Below are positions 42,197-51,444 of a stretch of DNA of 64,000 nucleotides, in pieces. Source of the DNA: Ornithinimicrobium sp. F0845 (GTDB lineage: Bacteria > Actinomycetota > Actinomycetes > Actinomycetales > Dermatophilaceae); NCBI RefSeq assembly GCF_023015765.1, contig NZ_JALKAL010000013.1, positions 1 to 64,000 of the forward strand, written 5' to 3'. Made by a program: the position numbers and the translations under genes. Under the pieces are notes generated by a model. That model saw nothing but the letters and a program-made list of their open reading frames with translations, was not told the DNA's origin and ran no database searches. Within the stretch, counting starts at the first letter, position 1. Each line of letters begins with the position of its first letter.

Positions 42197-43854
42197 GCGT
42201 CGTCCTTCGTCCGTGCGGCTGCGGTGATCTCCTCGGCGAGGGCGTCGAGATAGTCCTGCAACTGTGGGTCCGAGCCCTTGGCCAGGCCCGCGACAGTGAG
42301 TCCAGTATGCCGCTCGCCCGGGTCGGCGGTCCCCTCACCCTGGTCGGTGGTCGCCTCACCCTGGTCCGTGGTCGCCTGCCCCTGGTCGGTGACCCGGACG
42401 AACACCCGCCGGCGCTTGACCGTGAGCATCGCGATCAGCCCGCCGAGCAGCACGATCGAGCTGATCAGCACCGGGACCCGGCCGGGATCGTGGCGCACGA
42501 CGAGCCCGCCCCAGCGGACCACGCCGTCAAAGCTCACCGTGCCGCGGCCGCCCGGCAGCTCGATGGTCTCGCCGGGGGCGAGCAGTATCCGGGACACGTC
42601 GCCGTCGGTCGTGGTGACCTGCTCCATCTGCGCGGTGTCCAGGGTGTAGACCGACTGCGGCCGCCCGCCCGGGAAGAGCGTCCCCTCGTAGACCCCGAGC
42701 GCCAGCCGCGGGTCCATCAGGTCGGGGAAGGTCGAGATGGGACCTGCCGCCTCGTCGAACCCGCCGAAGGTGGGCAGGAAGGCGCCGTAGAAGCCGAGCT
42801 GCGGGTCGGCCGCCGGCACCTTGATCGCACCGGTGGAGGTGTAGGTGTCATCCTGCGGCAGGAACGGTGCGGTGAAGGTGCCCAGCGACCGGCCGTCGCT
42901 GTCGGTGACGGTCACCACGGGGGCGTAGCCGTTGCCGAGCAGGAACACCGAGGTGCTGCCGAAGTGCAGCGGGTTGTTGACCCCGAGGACCTGCCGCTGC
43001 TCCGGGGCACCCGGCGCGTCGGTCGTGGTGAACTGTCCCTCGAACAGCCGGGGGGCGCCGAACTGTGCGCCACCCGCCTGGGTCTCGAACTCCACGTCCA
43101 GCCGGTCGAGCCGCAACGAGAACGGCTGGATCGAGTTCTCGTCCACCCAGGGCCCGGCCTCCAGGGTGTCGAAGCGCGCGGCCTGGCTGGTGAACGTCTC
43201 GCCCTCCGGGACGATGATCTCGCCGCGCCACCCCCACAGGTGACCCACAGCGACCGAGACGATGACGGCAAGCAAGGAGATGTGGAAGACCAGGTTGCCG
43301 GTCTCCCGGAGGTAGCCGCCCTCCGCCGCGATCTCGAGCTCGCGCCCCTCCTCGGCGGCACGGATCCGCAGCCTGCGACGGCCGAGCACCCGGCGGGCCG
43401 CCTCGAGAACCGCCTCCGGCGGGGCGTCGACCCGGGTCCGGGTGTGCGCCTCGAGCCGGTGCAGGTTGCGCGGCGCCCGCGGCGGCTGAGCCCGCAGCGT
43501 GCGCCAGTGCTGGCCGGCCCTCGGCACGATGCAGCCGACGAGCGAGATCATCAGCAGCAGGTAGATCGCGGCGAACCACGGCGAGGAGTAGACGTCGAAG
43601 AAGCCGAACCGGTCCAGCCACTCCCCGGTGGTCGGATTCTCCCGGAGGTACTCGGTGACGCGGACCGGGTCGACGCTGCGCTGGGGCCAGATGGAGCCGG
43701 GGACGGCTGCGACCGCGAGCAGCATCAGGAGCATGAGGGCGGTGCGCATGCTGGTCAGCTGGCGCCACATCCAGCGCAGCCAGCCGACCAGACCGAGTCT
43801 GGGCTGCCGGATCTGGGCCGACGTCTGCGGCGGGGCCTTCCTGGTGTCAGTCAT
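42193..43854 (-). CDS. resB: cytochrome c maturation protein ResB
   Basis: A 553-residue partner of CcsB with the ResB layout: three N-terminal helices (MRTALMLLMLLAVAAVPGSI, FAAIYLLLMISLVGCIVPRA, LVFHISLLAVIVSVAVGHLW), a large extracytoplasmic domain and a last helix (VPVLISSIVLLGGLIAMLTV). The C-terminal tail carries a short tandem repeat TTDQGEA encoded by 21-base units. The ATG used here starts MTDTRKAPP; an in-frame TTG three codons upstream is possible. The gene lies between ccdA and ccsB in one operon. Confidence 0.93.
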   Translation of the reverse strand: MTDTRKAPPQTSAQIRQPRLGLVGWLRWMWRQLTSMRTALMLLMLLAVAAVPGSIWPQRSVDPVRVTEYLRENPTTGEWLDRFGFFDVYSSPWFAAIYLLLMISLVGCIVPRAGQHWRTLRAQPPRAPRNLHRLEAHTRTRVDAPPEAVLEAARRVLGRRRLRIRAAEEGRELEIAAEGGYLRETGNLVFHISLLAVIVSVAVGHLWGWRGEIIVPEGETFTSQAARFDTLEAGPWVDENSIQPFSLRLDRLDVEFETQAGGAQFGAPRLFEGQFTTTDAPGAPEQRQVLGVNNPLHFGSTSVFLLGNGYAPVVTVTDSDGRSLGTFTAPFLPQDDTYTSTGAIKVPAADPQLGFYGAFLPTFGGFDEAAGPISTFPDLMDPRLALGVYEGTLFPGGRPQSVYTLDTAQMEQVTTTDGDVSRILLAPGETIELPGGRGTVSFDGVVRWGGLVVRHDPGRVPVLISSIVLLGGLIAMLTVKRRRVFVRVTDQGQATTDQGEATTDQGEGTADPGERHTGLTVAGLAKGSDPQLQDYLDALAEEITAAARTKDDA

Positions 43855-43866
43855 GCGCCGCAACCA

Positions 43867-44607
43867 TCACAGCACCGTCCGGAATCCGTCGACGAGCCGG
43901 GTCTGGATCCAGACGGTCACGCCGTCCCAGAGCCCGGTGACCATGAGCAGGCCCAGCACCACGAGCAGCGTCCCGCCGACGGCCGAGACCACACGGTGCC
44001 GGTCCCGGAGCCATCGGGACAGTCGGCTGACCCAACCGAACCCTGCGGCGACCAGCAGGAAGGGCAGCCCGAGGCCGAGGCAGTAGGCCACGGCCAGCAC
44101 GGTCCCCCGGGTCACCGTGGCCGCGTCGGGCGACATCGAGGCCCCCAGGGTCTGGATGGCGGCCAGGGCAGGCCCGGTGCACGCGGTGAACCCGAGGCCG
44201 AACACGACACCGAGCAGCGGTGCCCCCGCGAGACCTGCGGCGGGGCGCCAGCGGGGTCCCAGGCTGGCGGCGGGGTTGACCAGCATGATCAGGCCCAGTG
44301 CGATCACCACGGCACCGCCGATCCGCAGCAGCAGGTCCTGGTGCTCCCGGAGGGTCAGCGCCAGCCCGGTGACGACCACGCTCATCGTGATGAACACGGC
44401 GCTGAACCCGGCGACGAACAGCGCGGTCCCGGCCAGCAGCCGCCCCCGGCCGCCGCGCTCGGTCGTCTCGGGGGACATGCCCCCGAGGTAGCCGAGGAAC
44501 CCGGGCACGAGCGGGAGCACACACGGGGAGGCGAAACTCACCAGCCCCGCGAGCGCGGCGACCGCGAGAGCAGCGACCAGAGGACCGCTGAGGACGAGCT
44601 CGCTCAC
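43867..44607 (-). CDS. ccdA: CcdA thiol-disulfide transporter
   Basis: A 246-residue protein with six membrane helices, passing electrons from cytoplasmic thioredoxin to ResA. The two redox cysteines are in [16 protein letters not shown] and [13 protein letters not shown]. The start overlaps the resA stop by four bases, and resB follows 12 bases on. This is the usual System II set. Confidence 0.93.
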   Translation of the reverse strand: MSELVLSGPLVAALAVAALAGLVSFASPCVLPLVPGFLGYLGGMSPETTERGGRGRLLAGTALFVAGFSAVFITMSVVVTGLALTLREHQDLLLRIGGAVVIALGLIMLVNPAASLGPRWRPAAGLAGAPLLGVVFGLGFTACTGPALAAIQTLGASMSPDAATVTRGTVLAVAYCLGLGLPFLLVAAGFGWVSRLSRWLRDRHRVVSAVGGTLLVVLGLLMVTGLWDGVTVWIQTRLVDGFRTVL

Positions 44608-45242
44608 TGCTCCAGCACGTCCTCGACCAGGCCCTGCAGGGTGGCGTCGTCGACCTGGCCGGCGACCCGGGCGGCCAGCCGCCCCTGCGCGTCCAGCACC
44701 AGGGTGGTCGGCCGGGGGTTGGCCATCCCCTGCAGCTGCAGCAGGGTCTTGCCGCCGTCGTCGACCAGCGAGGGATAGGGCATCTCGTGACGCTGCTCGA
44801 AGGCGAGCGCCGCGGAGGCCGAGTCCCGGTCGTTGACCCCCACGAACTGGACGGGGTCACCGGTCTGCTGGAAGTGGGCGTGCGCCGACTTCAGGTCGGG
44901 CACCTCCTCCACACACGGTCCGCACCACGAGCCCCACACGTTGATGACCAGGACCTGTCCGAGCGCGTCCGCGGAGGACCATGGCTCCAGTCCCACCTCA
45001 CCGGTCTCGGGGTCACTCCCGGCGAGGGCCCGGCCGGTCAGCTCGATGGTGACCGTGCGCTCCTCGGGATCGAGCTGCTCGACGGTCCCGTCACCGGAGA
45101 CGTAGCCCTTCTGGCTGCCGTCCCGCGCCTGGTCGCTGACGGTGTTGCCACCATCGCTGCAGCCGGCGAGCACGAGCGCGAGCGCGAGCAGGCCGCCCAG
45201 CACCCCCGCACGACGGTGGCCTGCCCGCGCGCGGCCTCTCAC
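44604..45242 (-). CDS. resA: ResA-type thioredoxin-fold lipoprotein
   Basis: A 212-residue protein with a lipoprotein signal ([16 protein letters not shown]) and a thioredoxin fold with active site WGSWCGPC. It reduces the haem-binding cysteines of apocytochrome c outside the membrane, fed by CcdA. GVNDRDS and the cis-proline segment [12 protein letters not shown] are typical. The GTG start overlaps the stop of the upstream phosphatase gene (GTGA). Confidence 0.93.
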   Translation of the reverse strand: MRGRARAGHRRAGVLGGLLALALVLAGCSDGGNTVSDQARDGSQKGYVSGDGTVEQLDPEERTVTIELTGRALAGSDPETGEVGLEPWSSADALGQVLVINVWGSWCGPCVEEVPDLKSAHAHFQQTGDPVQFVGVNDRDSASAALAFEQRHEMPYPSLVDDGGKTLLQLQGMANPRPTTLVLDAQGRLAARVAGQVDDATLQGLVEDVLEQ

Positions 45243-45886
45243 GTCCCCGCCCCGGGGGCGAGACCGGGCAGCAGGTCCGCCGCCGGCTCGGCGTAGTCCA
45301 GCTGCACGGGGTCGTCACCGAGGTAGGTGATCGTGGTGACCGAGGCCAGCGTGCACTGCCTGGCCCTCGGGTTGTGCCAGAGCCGACGGCCCTCGATGGT
45401 GCGCCGCAGCGTCTCGATCGGCAGCTGGTGGCTGACCAGCACCGCTTCATGCCCGCGGGCGACCTCACGGGCCTGGCTGACGGCGGCGAGCATGCGGCTC
45501 GCGATGTCGCGGTAGGGCTCGCCCCAGGACGGTGTGGTCGGGTTGCGCAGCCGTCGCAGGTGCTGCCAGCGGAGCAGCTGCCGGGGGTCCGCACCGACCG
45601 TCGTGCCCTCGAAGGTGTTGCCCGCCTCGATCAGCCGCTCGTCCGAGCCGACCTCCAGACCCAGGACCGCTCCGATAGGGGCGGCCGTCTGCTGCGCGCG
45701 CTCCAGCGGGGAGGCGACCAGGTGCACGACGTCGCGCCCGGCCATCGACTCGGCCACGCGCTGCGCCATCGCCTCACCCAGGGGCGAGAGGTGGTAGCCC
45801 TCCAGCCGTCCGTAGAGCACGCGACCCGGGTTGTCGACCTCACCGTGGCGCACCACGTGCACGAGCGTGCGGCTAGCGGGGGTCAT
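45239..45886 (-). CDS. histidine phosphatase family protein
   Basis: A 215-residue phosphoglycerate-mutase-like phosphatase. The catalytic motif is VHVVRHGEVDN, with LVASPLERAQQTA and the second histidine in VLVSHQLPIETL. The substrate is unknown. The gene sits between hemL and resA, the same position as its homologue in mycobacteria. The ATG gives a standard N-terminus. Confidence 0.88.
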   Translation of the reverse strand: MTPASRTLVHVVRHGEVDNPGRVLYGRLEGYHLSPLGEAMAQRVAESMAGRDVVHLVASPLERAQQTAAPIGAVLGLEVGSDERLIEAGNTFEGTTVGADPRQLLRWQHLRRLRNPTTPSWGEPYRDIASRMLAAVSQAREVARGHEAVLVSHQLPIETLRRTIEGRRLWHNPRARQCTLASVTTITYLGDDPVQLDYAEPAADLLPGLAPGAGT

Positions 45887-45921
45887 GCCGGCAATTGTCC
45901 CATGCGTTCCTGGACGGAACC

Positions 45922-47253
45922 TCACCCCTCCGCCGGGTCCCCCAGCATCTCGCCGACGGCCCCGGGCAGCGCATCGAGCACGACGCCCACGGCTTCCTCG
46001 TCCATGGCGGAGGACACGAACCAGGTCTCGAACGAGCTCGGTGGCAGGTGCACCCCGCGGCGCAGCATGCCGTGGAAGAAGCGCCCGAAGGCGGCGCTGT
46101 CCTGGCCCTGCGCGTCGGCGTAGTCGCGCACCTCGCCCTCGCGCAGGAAGACGCTGAACATCGACCCCGCCCACTGGATCCGGTGGGCCACCCCGGCGCG
46201 GGTGAACTCGACGGTGACGGCGTCGGCGATGGTGCGCGCGACCTCGTCCAGCCGCTGGTAGACCTCCGGCGTGCACAGCCGCAGCGTGGTCAGACCGGCC
46301 ACGCTGGCGACCGGGTTCCCCGACAGGGTCCCGGCCTGGTAGACCGGGCCCTCCGGCGCCAGGAGCGCCATGACGTCGGCTCGGCCGCCGAAGGCGGCCG
46401 TCGGGAAGCCCCCGCCCATCACCTTGCCGAAGGTGAACAGGTCTGGCGACCCCTCGGCATACGGCCCCTCGAGCCCGAACCACCCGGCCCGGCTGCACCG
46501 GAATCCGGTCATCACCTCGTCAGAGATCAGCAGGGCCCCGTGCTGGCGGGTCACCCGGCGCAGCGTCTCGGTGTAGCCGGGGAGCGGCGGCACGACCCCC
46601 ATGTTGCCCGGGCATGCCTCGGTGATGACCGCGGCGATCTCGGCGCCGCGCTCGGTGAAGGCAGCCTCCAGCGCGGGCACGTCGTTGTAGGGCAGCACGA
46701 TCGTCTCGGCCGCGCTGCTGGCGGGCACCCCCGCGGAGTCGGGCAGCGCGAAGGTGGCCAGGCCCGAGCCGGCGGAGGCCAGCAGGGAGTCGACGTGGCC
46801 GTGGTAGCAGCCGGCGAACTTCACGATGACGCTGCGCCCGGTGAAGCCCCGGGCCAGGCGGATGGCGCTCATCGTGGCCTCGGTGCCGGAGTTGACCAGG
46901 CGCACCTGCTCGACGGGCTCCACGCGGGAGACGACCTCCTCGGCGAGGGCCACCTCGTGCTCGCTGGGCGTGCCGAAGCTGAAGCCCGCCCCCGCCGCCG
47001 ACCGCACGGCCTCCAGCACCTCGGGGTGCGCGTGCCCCAGGATCATCGGGCCCCAGCTGCCGACCAGGTCGACGTAGCGGCGCCCGTCGGCGTCCGTCAG
47101 CCAGGGGCCGGCGGCCGAGCGCATGAACCGCGGTGTGCCGCCCACCGAGCGGAACGCGCGGACCGGTGAGTTGACCCCTGCGGGGATAACGGCGCGGGCG
47201 CGCTCGAGGAGGGCGGCGGACTCAGGAGCCTCGTCCGGGTAGGTGGTGCTCAA
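45922..47253 (-). CDS. hemL: glutamate-1-semialdehyde 2,1-aminomutase
   Basis: A 443-residue PLP enzyme that makes 5-aminolevulinate, the second step of the C5 haem pathway after HemA. The PLP lysine is K277 in [13 protein letters not shown] and the cofactor aspartate is in [32 protein letters not shown] and YHGHVDSLL are family marks. The rare TTG start is supported by gagga six bases upstream and by a TTGA overlap with the MarR gene stop. Confidence 0.95.
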   Translation of the reverse strand: MSTTYPDEAPESAALLERARAVIPAGVNSPVRAFRSVGGTPRFMRSAAGPWLTDADGRRYVDLVGSWGPMILGHAHPEVLEAVRSAAGAGFSFGTPSEHEVALAEEVVSRVEPVEQVRLVNSGTEATMSAIRLARGFTGRSVIVKFAGCYHGHVDSLLASAGSGLATFALPDSAGVPASSAAETIVLPYNDVPALEAAFTERGAEIAAVITEACPGNMGVVPPLPGYTETLRRVTRQHGALLISDEVMTGFRCSRAGWFGLEGPYAEGSPDLFTFGKVMGGGFPTAAFGGRADVMALLAPEGPVYQAGTLSGNPVASVAGLTTLRLCTPEVYQRLDEVARTIADAVTVEFTRAGVAHRIQWAGSMFSVFLREGEVRDYADAQGQDSAAFGRFFHGMLRRGVHLPPSSFETWFVSSAMDEEAVGVVLDALPGAVGEMLGDPAEG

Positions 47254-47741
47254 CAGTCGTCCTCACTGACCTCGTTGGCCTCGACCACCCTGGCCATGGC
47301 CCGGCCGAGGGCGGCGAACTCCTCCGGCGTCAGCCGGTCGAGCAGGATGCGGCGGACGTCGGCGACGTGCACCTGGGCGAGGCGCTCGAGGACCTCCCGC
47401 CCGGCGGGGGTCAGGCTGAGCTCCACGCCTCGGCGGTCCTCCCGGACTGCTCGGCGTTGCACCCAGCCCAGACGCTCCAGCCGCGTGGCCGTGTGCGTGA
47501 GCCGGCTGCGTGACTGCACGACCAGCTGGGCCAGGGCCGACATGCGCAACCGTCCCCCGGGCGCCTCGGAGAGCATCGAGAGGATCTCGTACTCAGTGAG
47601 CCGGGTGCCGTGCCGGGTCAGCCCCTCGTCCAGTGCGGTCGCGACCAGCCGGGTGCCGCGTAGGTAGGCACGCCAGGCGGCCTGCTCGTCGGGGGACAGC
47701 CACCGGACCTCGTCCACCGCATTCGGGCTGGCTCCATGCAT
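47250..47741 (-). CDS. MarR-family regulator upstream of hemL
   Basis: A 163-residue winged-helix protein with [20 protein letters not shown] as recognition region and [20 protein letters not shown] as wing. The ATG has aggaagg about ten bases upstream. It is co-translated with hemL and divergent from a YceI gene, with a gttga-tcaac palindrome between them. It probably controls the YceI gene and itself, and so affects hemL. Confidence 0.87.
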   Translation of the reverse strand: MHGASPNAVDEVRWLSPDEQAAWRAYLRGTRLVATALDEGLTRHGTRLTEYEILSMLSEAPGGRLRMSALAQLVVQSRSRLTHTATRLERLGWVQRRAVREDRRGVELSLTPAGREVLERLAQVHVADVRRILLDRLTPEEFAALGRAMARVVEANEVSEDDC

Positions 47742-47833
47742 CGTCAACGCGCCTTCCTGCGGTGGCCGAACGGCCCCGGATGTGTTGGGCTGGGAAGTGG
47801 TCTGCAGATCCGATCGTACCGACTCGGAATATG

Positions 47834-47847
47834 GTTGAATGGTCAAC
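47834..47847. promoter_or_regulatory. palindromic operator between the MarR-hemL and YceI genes
   Basis: gttga-atgg-tcaac is a perfect inverted repeat in a locally AT-rich patch (aatatggttgaatggtcaac), midway between the two divergent starts. It fits a MarR dimer. Confidence 0.6.
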
Positions 47848-47894
47848 TGTTCCCCTACAGCCCCTGACACACCCGCAACTCAACAGGAGTCACC

Positions 47895-48446
47895 ATGACC
47901 GTCTTCAACAGCCTGGCCCCGGGCACCTACACCGTCGACCCGACGCACACCGAGATCGGCTTCACCGCACGCCACATGATGGTGGCCAAGGTGCGCGGCA
48001 CCTTCGCCGAGTTCACGGCCGACGTTCTCGTCGGTGAGACGCTGGCCGACAGCAAGGTCTCGGCCGAGGTCCAGCTGAACTCCGTCGACACCCGCAACGA
48101 GGACCGCGACAACCACCTGCGCACCTCGGACTTCTTCGACGTCGAGCACCACCCGACGATGACCTTCACCTCCACCGAGATCACCGAGTCCTCGATGACC
48201 GGCGACCTCACCATCAAGGGCAACACCCGCCCGGTGACCTTCGACCTGGAGTTCAACGGCGTCTCCCCCGACCCGTGGGGCGGCACCCGCGCCGGCTTCG
48301 AGGCGACCGCCGAGGTCAACCGCAAGGACTGGGACCTGACCTGGAACGTCGCCGTCGAGGGCGGCGGCGTGCTCGTCTCCGAGAAGGTCAAGCTGCACCT
48401 GGACGTCGAGCTGGTCGTGCCGACCGGCGAGGACGCCCCTGCCTGA
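47895..48446 (+). CDS. YceI-family lipocalin-like protein
   Basis: A 183-residue beta-barrel protein that in relatives binds polyisoprenoids. Marks are YTVDPTHTEIGFTARHMMVA, SVDTRNEDRDNHLRTSDFFD, MTGDLTIKGNTRPVTFDLEF and RAGFEATAEVNRKDWDLTWN. It has no signal peptide, so it is cytoplasmic. An aggag site precedes the ATG. It is divergent from the MarR-hemL operon and probably regulated by MarR. Binding of a quinone precursor is possible, given the men genes nearby, but that is speculation. Confidence 0.92.
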   Translation: MTVFNSLAPGTYTVDPTHTEIGFTARHMMVAKVRGTFAEFTADVLVGETLADSKVSAEVQLNSVDTRNEDRDNHLRTSDFFDVEHHPTMTFTSTEITESSMTGDLTIKGNTRPVTFDLEFNGVSPDPWGGTRAGFEATAEVNRKDWDLTWNVAVEGGGVLVSEKVKLHLDVELVVPTGEDAPA

Positions 48447-48490
48447 CCGGACGCAGCGGGTGGCGCCGCCACCCCTGACCGACCGGACAC

Positions 48491-48550
48491 GCGAGTGCCC
48501 CGACTGTCGACGCTCCAGCTCACTCGGGCGTCAACAGTCGGGGCACTCGC
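48491..48550 (+). terminator. long intrinsic hairpin after the YceI gene
   Basis: A perfect 17-base outer stem (gcgagtgccccgactgt / acagtcggggcactcgc) continues, after one mismatch, with gacgc / gcgtc around a 14-base loop. Confidence 0.78.
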
Positions 48551-48597
48551 CGTCCCGGCAGACGTCCTCCGGTGTCGCGCGGCCACACGCTGCCCAA

Positions 48598-48663
48598 CTT
48601 CGAGCGCCTCCGCGTTCCTCGGGCTGGCTGCAGTCGGCCCGAGGATGACGAAGGCGCTCGAAG
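48598..48663. repeat. 66-base palindromic repeat, copy B
   Basis: Outer arms cttcgagcgcct / aggcgctcgaag (12 bases, perfect) enclose inner cctcggg / cccgagg arms. This is the most regular of the three copies. It lies downstream of both YceI and hemB in the gap between them. Confidence 0.8.
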
Positions 48664-48759
48664 ACGAGCGGGTCCCGGGTGGCGCTGCGCCAGGGGTGGG
48701 GCGGGGGCGTCGAGGCGTCGAGAATGATTACCCACCCGGCCGCCCGACCGGGGGCCTGC

Positions 48760-49785
48760 TTAGCCCCTCAGCAGGCCCGCCGCGTGGACGGCGTAGTAGG
48801 TGAGCACGATCTGCGCCCCCGCCCGCCGGATCGAGGTGAGACTCTCCAGCACGGCCCGGTCGCGGTCCAGCCACCCCCGCTCGGCGGCGGCCTCGAGCTG
48901 GGCGTACTCCCCCGAGACCTGGTAGGCCGCGACCGGCACGTCCGCCAGGTCGGCCACCTGCCGCAGCACGTCCAGGTAGGGCAGGGCCGGCTTGACCATC
49001 ACCAGGTCGGCGCCCTCGGCCAGGTCGAGGCGCAGCTCGCGCAGCGACTCGGTCGCGTTGGCCGGGTCCTGCTGGTAGGTCTTGCGGTCACCCTGCAGGC
49101 TTGACCCGACCGCCTCCCGGAACGGGCCGTAGTAGGCCGAGGCGTACTTGGCGGTGTAGGCGAGCACCGCGACCTCGGCGAAACCCGCCCCGTCCAGTGC
49201 CCCTCGGATCACCGCGACCTGCCCGTCCATCATCCCGGACGGCCCGACCACGTGCGCGCCGGCAGCCGCCTGCGCGAGTGCCATGTCGGCATACCGCTCC
49301 AGGGTGGCGTCGTTGTCCACCCGCCCCTGGCTGTCGAGCACGCCGCAGTGGCCGTGGTCGGTGAACTCGTCCAGGCACAGGTCGGCCATCAGCACCGTGG
49401 CGTCGCCGACCTCGCTGCGCAGGTCCTGCAGGGCTAGGTTGAGTATGCCGTCGGGCCGGGTTCCCCAGGTCCCCTCGGCGTCCTTGTGCTCGGGTGCGGG
49501 GACGCCGAAGAGCATCAGCCCGCCGATGCCGGCCTCGACGGCCTCGTGCGCGGCGCGCTTCAGCGAGTCCCGGGTGTGCTGCACGACGCCGGGCATCGAG
49601 CCGATCGGCGCCGGCTCATCGATATCCTCCCGGACGAAGACGGGCAGCACCAGGTCCGCCGCGGACAGCCGGGTCTGGGCCACCAGCCGCCGCATCGCCG
49701 GCGTGGTCCGCAGGCGTCGGGGCCGCTCGTGGGGACCGGTCACCGGCTCGCTAGAGCCCCTAGGCAGTGCGCCCTCAGCGCTCAC
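48760..49785 (-). CDS. hemB: porphobilinogen synthase
   Basis: A 341-residue enzyme joining two 5-aminolevulinates into porphobilinogen. The Schiff-base lysine is in VMVKPALPYLDVL and the second active-site lysine in YTAKYASAYYGPFREAVGSS. LMADLCLDEFTDHGHCGVL holds the metal-binding region. The start is uncertain: this GTG is 15 bases after the hemD stop, and another GTG at 49743 is in frame; neither has a strong ribosome site. It is the last gene of the rex-hemA-C-D-B operon. Confidence 0.93.
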   Translation of the reverse strand: MSAEGALPRGSSEPVTGPHERPRRLRTTPAMRRLVAQTRLSAADLVLPVFVREDIDEPAPIGSMPGVVQHTRDSLKRAAHEAVEAGIGGLMLFGVPAPEHKDAEGTWGTRPDGILNLALQDLRSEVGDATVLMADLCLDEFTDHGHCGVLDSQGRVDNDATLERYADMALAQAAAGAHVVGPSGMMDGQVAVIRGALDGAGFAEVAVLAYTAKYASAYYGPFREAVGSSLQGDRKTYQQDPANATESLRELRLDLAEGADLVMVKPALPYLDVLRQVADLADVPVAAYQVSGEYAQLEAAAERGWLDRDRAVLESLTSIRRAGAQIVLTYYAVHAAGLLRG

Positions 49786-49799
49786 GGCCGCGCCAGCGC

Positions 49800-51440
49800 T
49801 CACGCGCGGGCCCGGGCGGCGCTGCGCCTCCCTGAGGTGCGGCGTTGGCTCGGCCGGACCGGCTCGCCGGCGTGTCGCGCGGCCAGCGCGTACTCCGCGG
49901 CGTGGGCGGCGAGCGCCTCGACGAGGACGGTGGCCCGCGGTTCCGGCGCCACGACGTCCACGCGCAGACCGTGCTCCTCCGCCGTCTTGGCCGTGGCCGG
50001 TCCGATGCACGCCACGACGGTGTTCGGGTGCGGCTTGCCGGCGATGCCGACGAGGTTGCGCACCGTCGAGGAGCTGGTGAAGCAGACCGCGTCGAACAGG
50101 CCACCCTTGATCGCGTCGCGGACCGGCGCGGGAGGAGGCGAGGCGCGCACCGTCCGGTAGGCCGTGACGTCGTCGACCTCCCACCCCATGTCGATGAGGC
50201 CGGCCACCAGGGTGTCGGTGGCGATGTCGGCACGCGGGAGGAAGACCCGGTTGATCGGGTCGAGCACGTCGTCATACTCCGGCCAGTCGGCCAGCAGCCC
50301 CCGGGCTGACTGTTCCGTGGTGGGGATCAGGTCGGGCTCGATCCCCCACTGTCGCAGGGCCTCCGCGGTGACGCCGCCGACGGCCGCGACCTTCAGGCCG
50401 GCGAACGCCCGGGCGTCCAGGCCGAGCTCGGTGAACTTCTCACGCACCGCGCGGACCGCGTTGACGGAGGTGAAGCCGACCCACTCGTAGCGGCCGGTGA
50501 CCAGGCCGCGGATGGCACGGTCCATCTGCTGCGGGGTGCGCGGGGGCTCGACGCTGATGGTCGGCACCACCTGGGACGTCCCACCGTGCGAGGCGATCCG
50601 GGCAGTCATCTCGGTCGCCTGGTCCTTGGTCCGGGGCACCAGGACGTTCCAGCCGAAGAGCGGCTTGGTCTCAAACCAGCTCAGCTCGTCACGCAGGTCG
50701 ACGGCATGACCGACGACCACGACGCCGAACGGGGCGGTGTGCTGGGCCATGTTGGCGTCCACGTCGTCCAGGACCGTGACGACGGTCTGCTGGGCGACCG
50801 TGGTGCCGTGCTCGGTGAGACAGACCGGGGTCTGGGGGTCGCGCCCGGCGCGACGGAGCCCGCCGAGGGCCTTGCGCAACTGCTCGGGTGTCCCGAGGAG
50901 CACGACTGTGACGTCGTCGGCCACCGAGGTCGTCCAGTCCGTGCGGGAGTCGGCGGCGTCGATGACGTGCACCTCACCGGACTCGGTCGAGGTCAGCGGC
51001 ACCCCCGCGTAGGTCGGGACGGACCAGGCCGCGGAGACCCCGGGGACGATCTCGAACAGCACGCCGGCGGCGCGGCAGGCCAGGGCCTCCTGGCTGAGGG
51101 TCGTGAAGGTGGCGGGATCACCGGCCATCACGCGGACCACCAGCGCCTCGGGGTCCTTCAGCGCGGTCGCCTCACGCACCAGGACCTTGGCGCGCGCGGC
51201 CGGGGACCGTCGCGACGTCGAGCCGATCGCACCGGCCTCGACCACACTGGCGTCCTCGCGGACGAGCCCGGCCAGCCAGCCCGTCCCGTCCGGCTCGTCG
51301 AGCACGACGACGTCGGCGGCGGCGAGGTAGTCACGAGCTCGCACGGTGAGCAGGCCAGGGTCGCCTGGGCCCGCGCCGATGAAGGCGACGCGCGCCCTCG
51401 ACACGGTCGGGGCACTGGGAACTGCGGTGCTGGTGCTCAC
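49800..51440 (-). CDS. hemD: fused uroporphyrinogen-III methyltransferase / uroporphyrinogen-III synthase
   Basis: A 546-residue bifunctional protein. Residues 1-250 are a SAM-dependent tetrapyrrole methylase (VAFIGAGPGDPGLLTVRARD, DYLAAADVVVLDE, VVRVMAGDPATF, EIVPGVSAAWSVPTYAGVPL), which makes precorrin-2 for sirohaem or cobalamin. Residues 265-520 are HemD (VLVPRTKDQATEMTARIASH, FTSVNAVRAVREKFTELGLD, VCFTSSSTVRNLVGIAG), which closes the uroporphyrinogen-III ring. This fusion is usual in Actinobacteria. The GTG start has ggag about ten bases upstream and lies four bases after the hemC stop. Confidence 0.92.
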   Translation of the reverse strand: MSTSTAVPSAPTVSRARVAFIGAGPGDPGLLTVRARDYLAAADVVVLDEPDGTGWLAGLVREDASVVEAGAIGSTSRRSPAARAKVLVREATALKDPEALVVRVMAGDPATFTTLSQEALACRAAGVLFEIVPGVSAAWSVPTYAGVPLTSTESGEVHVIDAADSRTDWTTSVADDVTVVLLGTPEQLRKALGGLRRAGRDPQTPVCLTEHGTTVAQQTVVTVLDDVDANMAQHTAPFGVVVVGHAVDLRDELSWFETKPLFGWNVLVPRTKDQATEMTARIASHGGTSQVVPTISVEPPRTPQQMDRAIRGLVTGRYEWVGFTSVNAVRAVREKFTELGLDARAFAGLKVAAVGGVTAEALRQWGIEPDLIPTTEQSARGLLADWPEYDDVLDPINRVFLPRADIATDTLVAGLIDMGWEVDDVTAYRTVRASPPPAPVRDAIKGGLFDAVCFTSSSTVRNLVGIAGKPHPNTVVACIGPATAKTAEEHGLRVDVVAPEPRATVLVEALAAHAAEYALAARHAGEPVRPSQRRTSGRRSAARARA

Positions 51441-51444
51441 GAAA

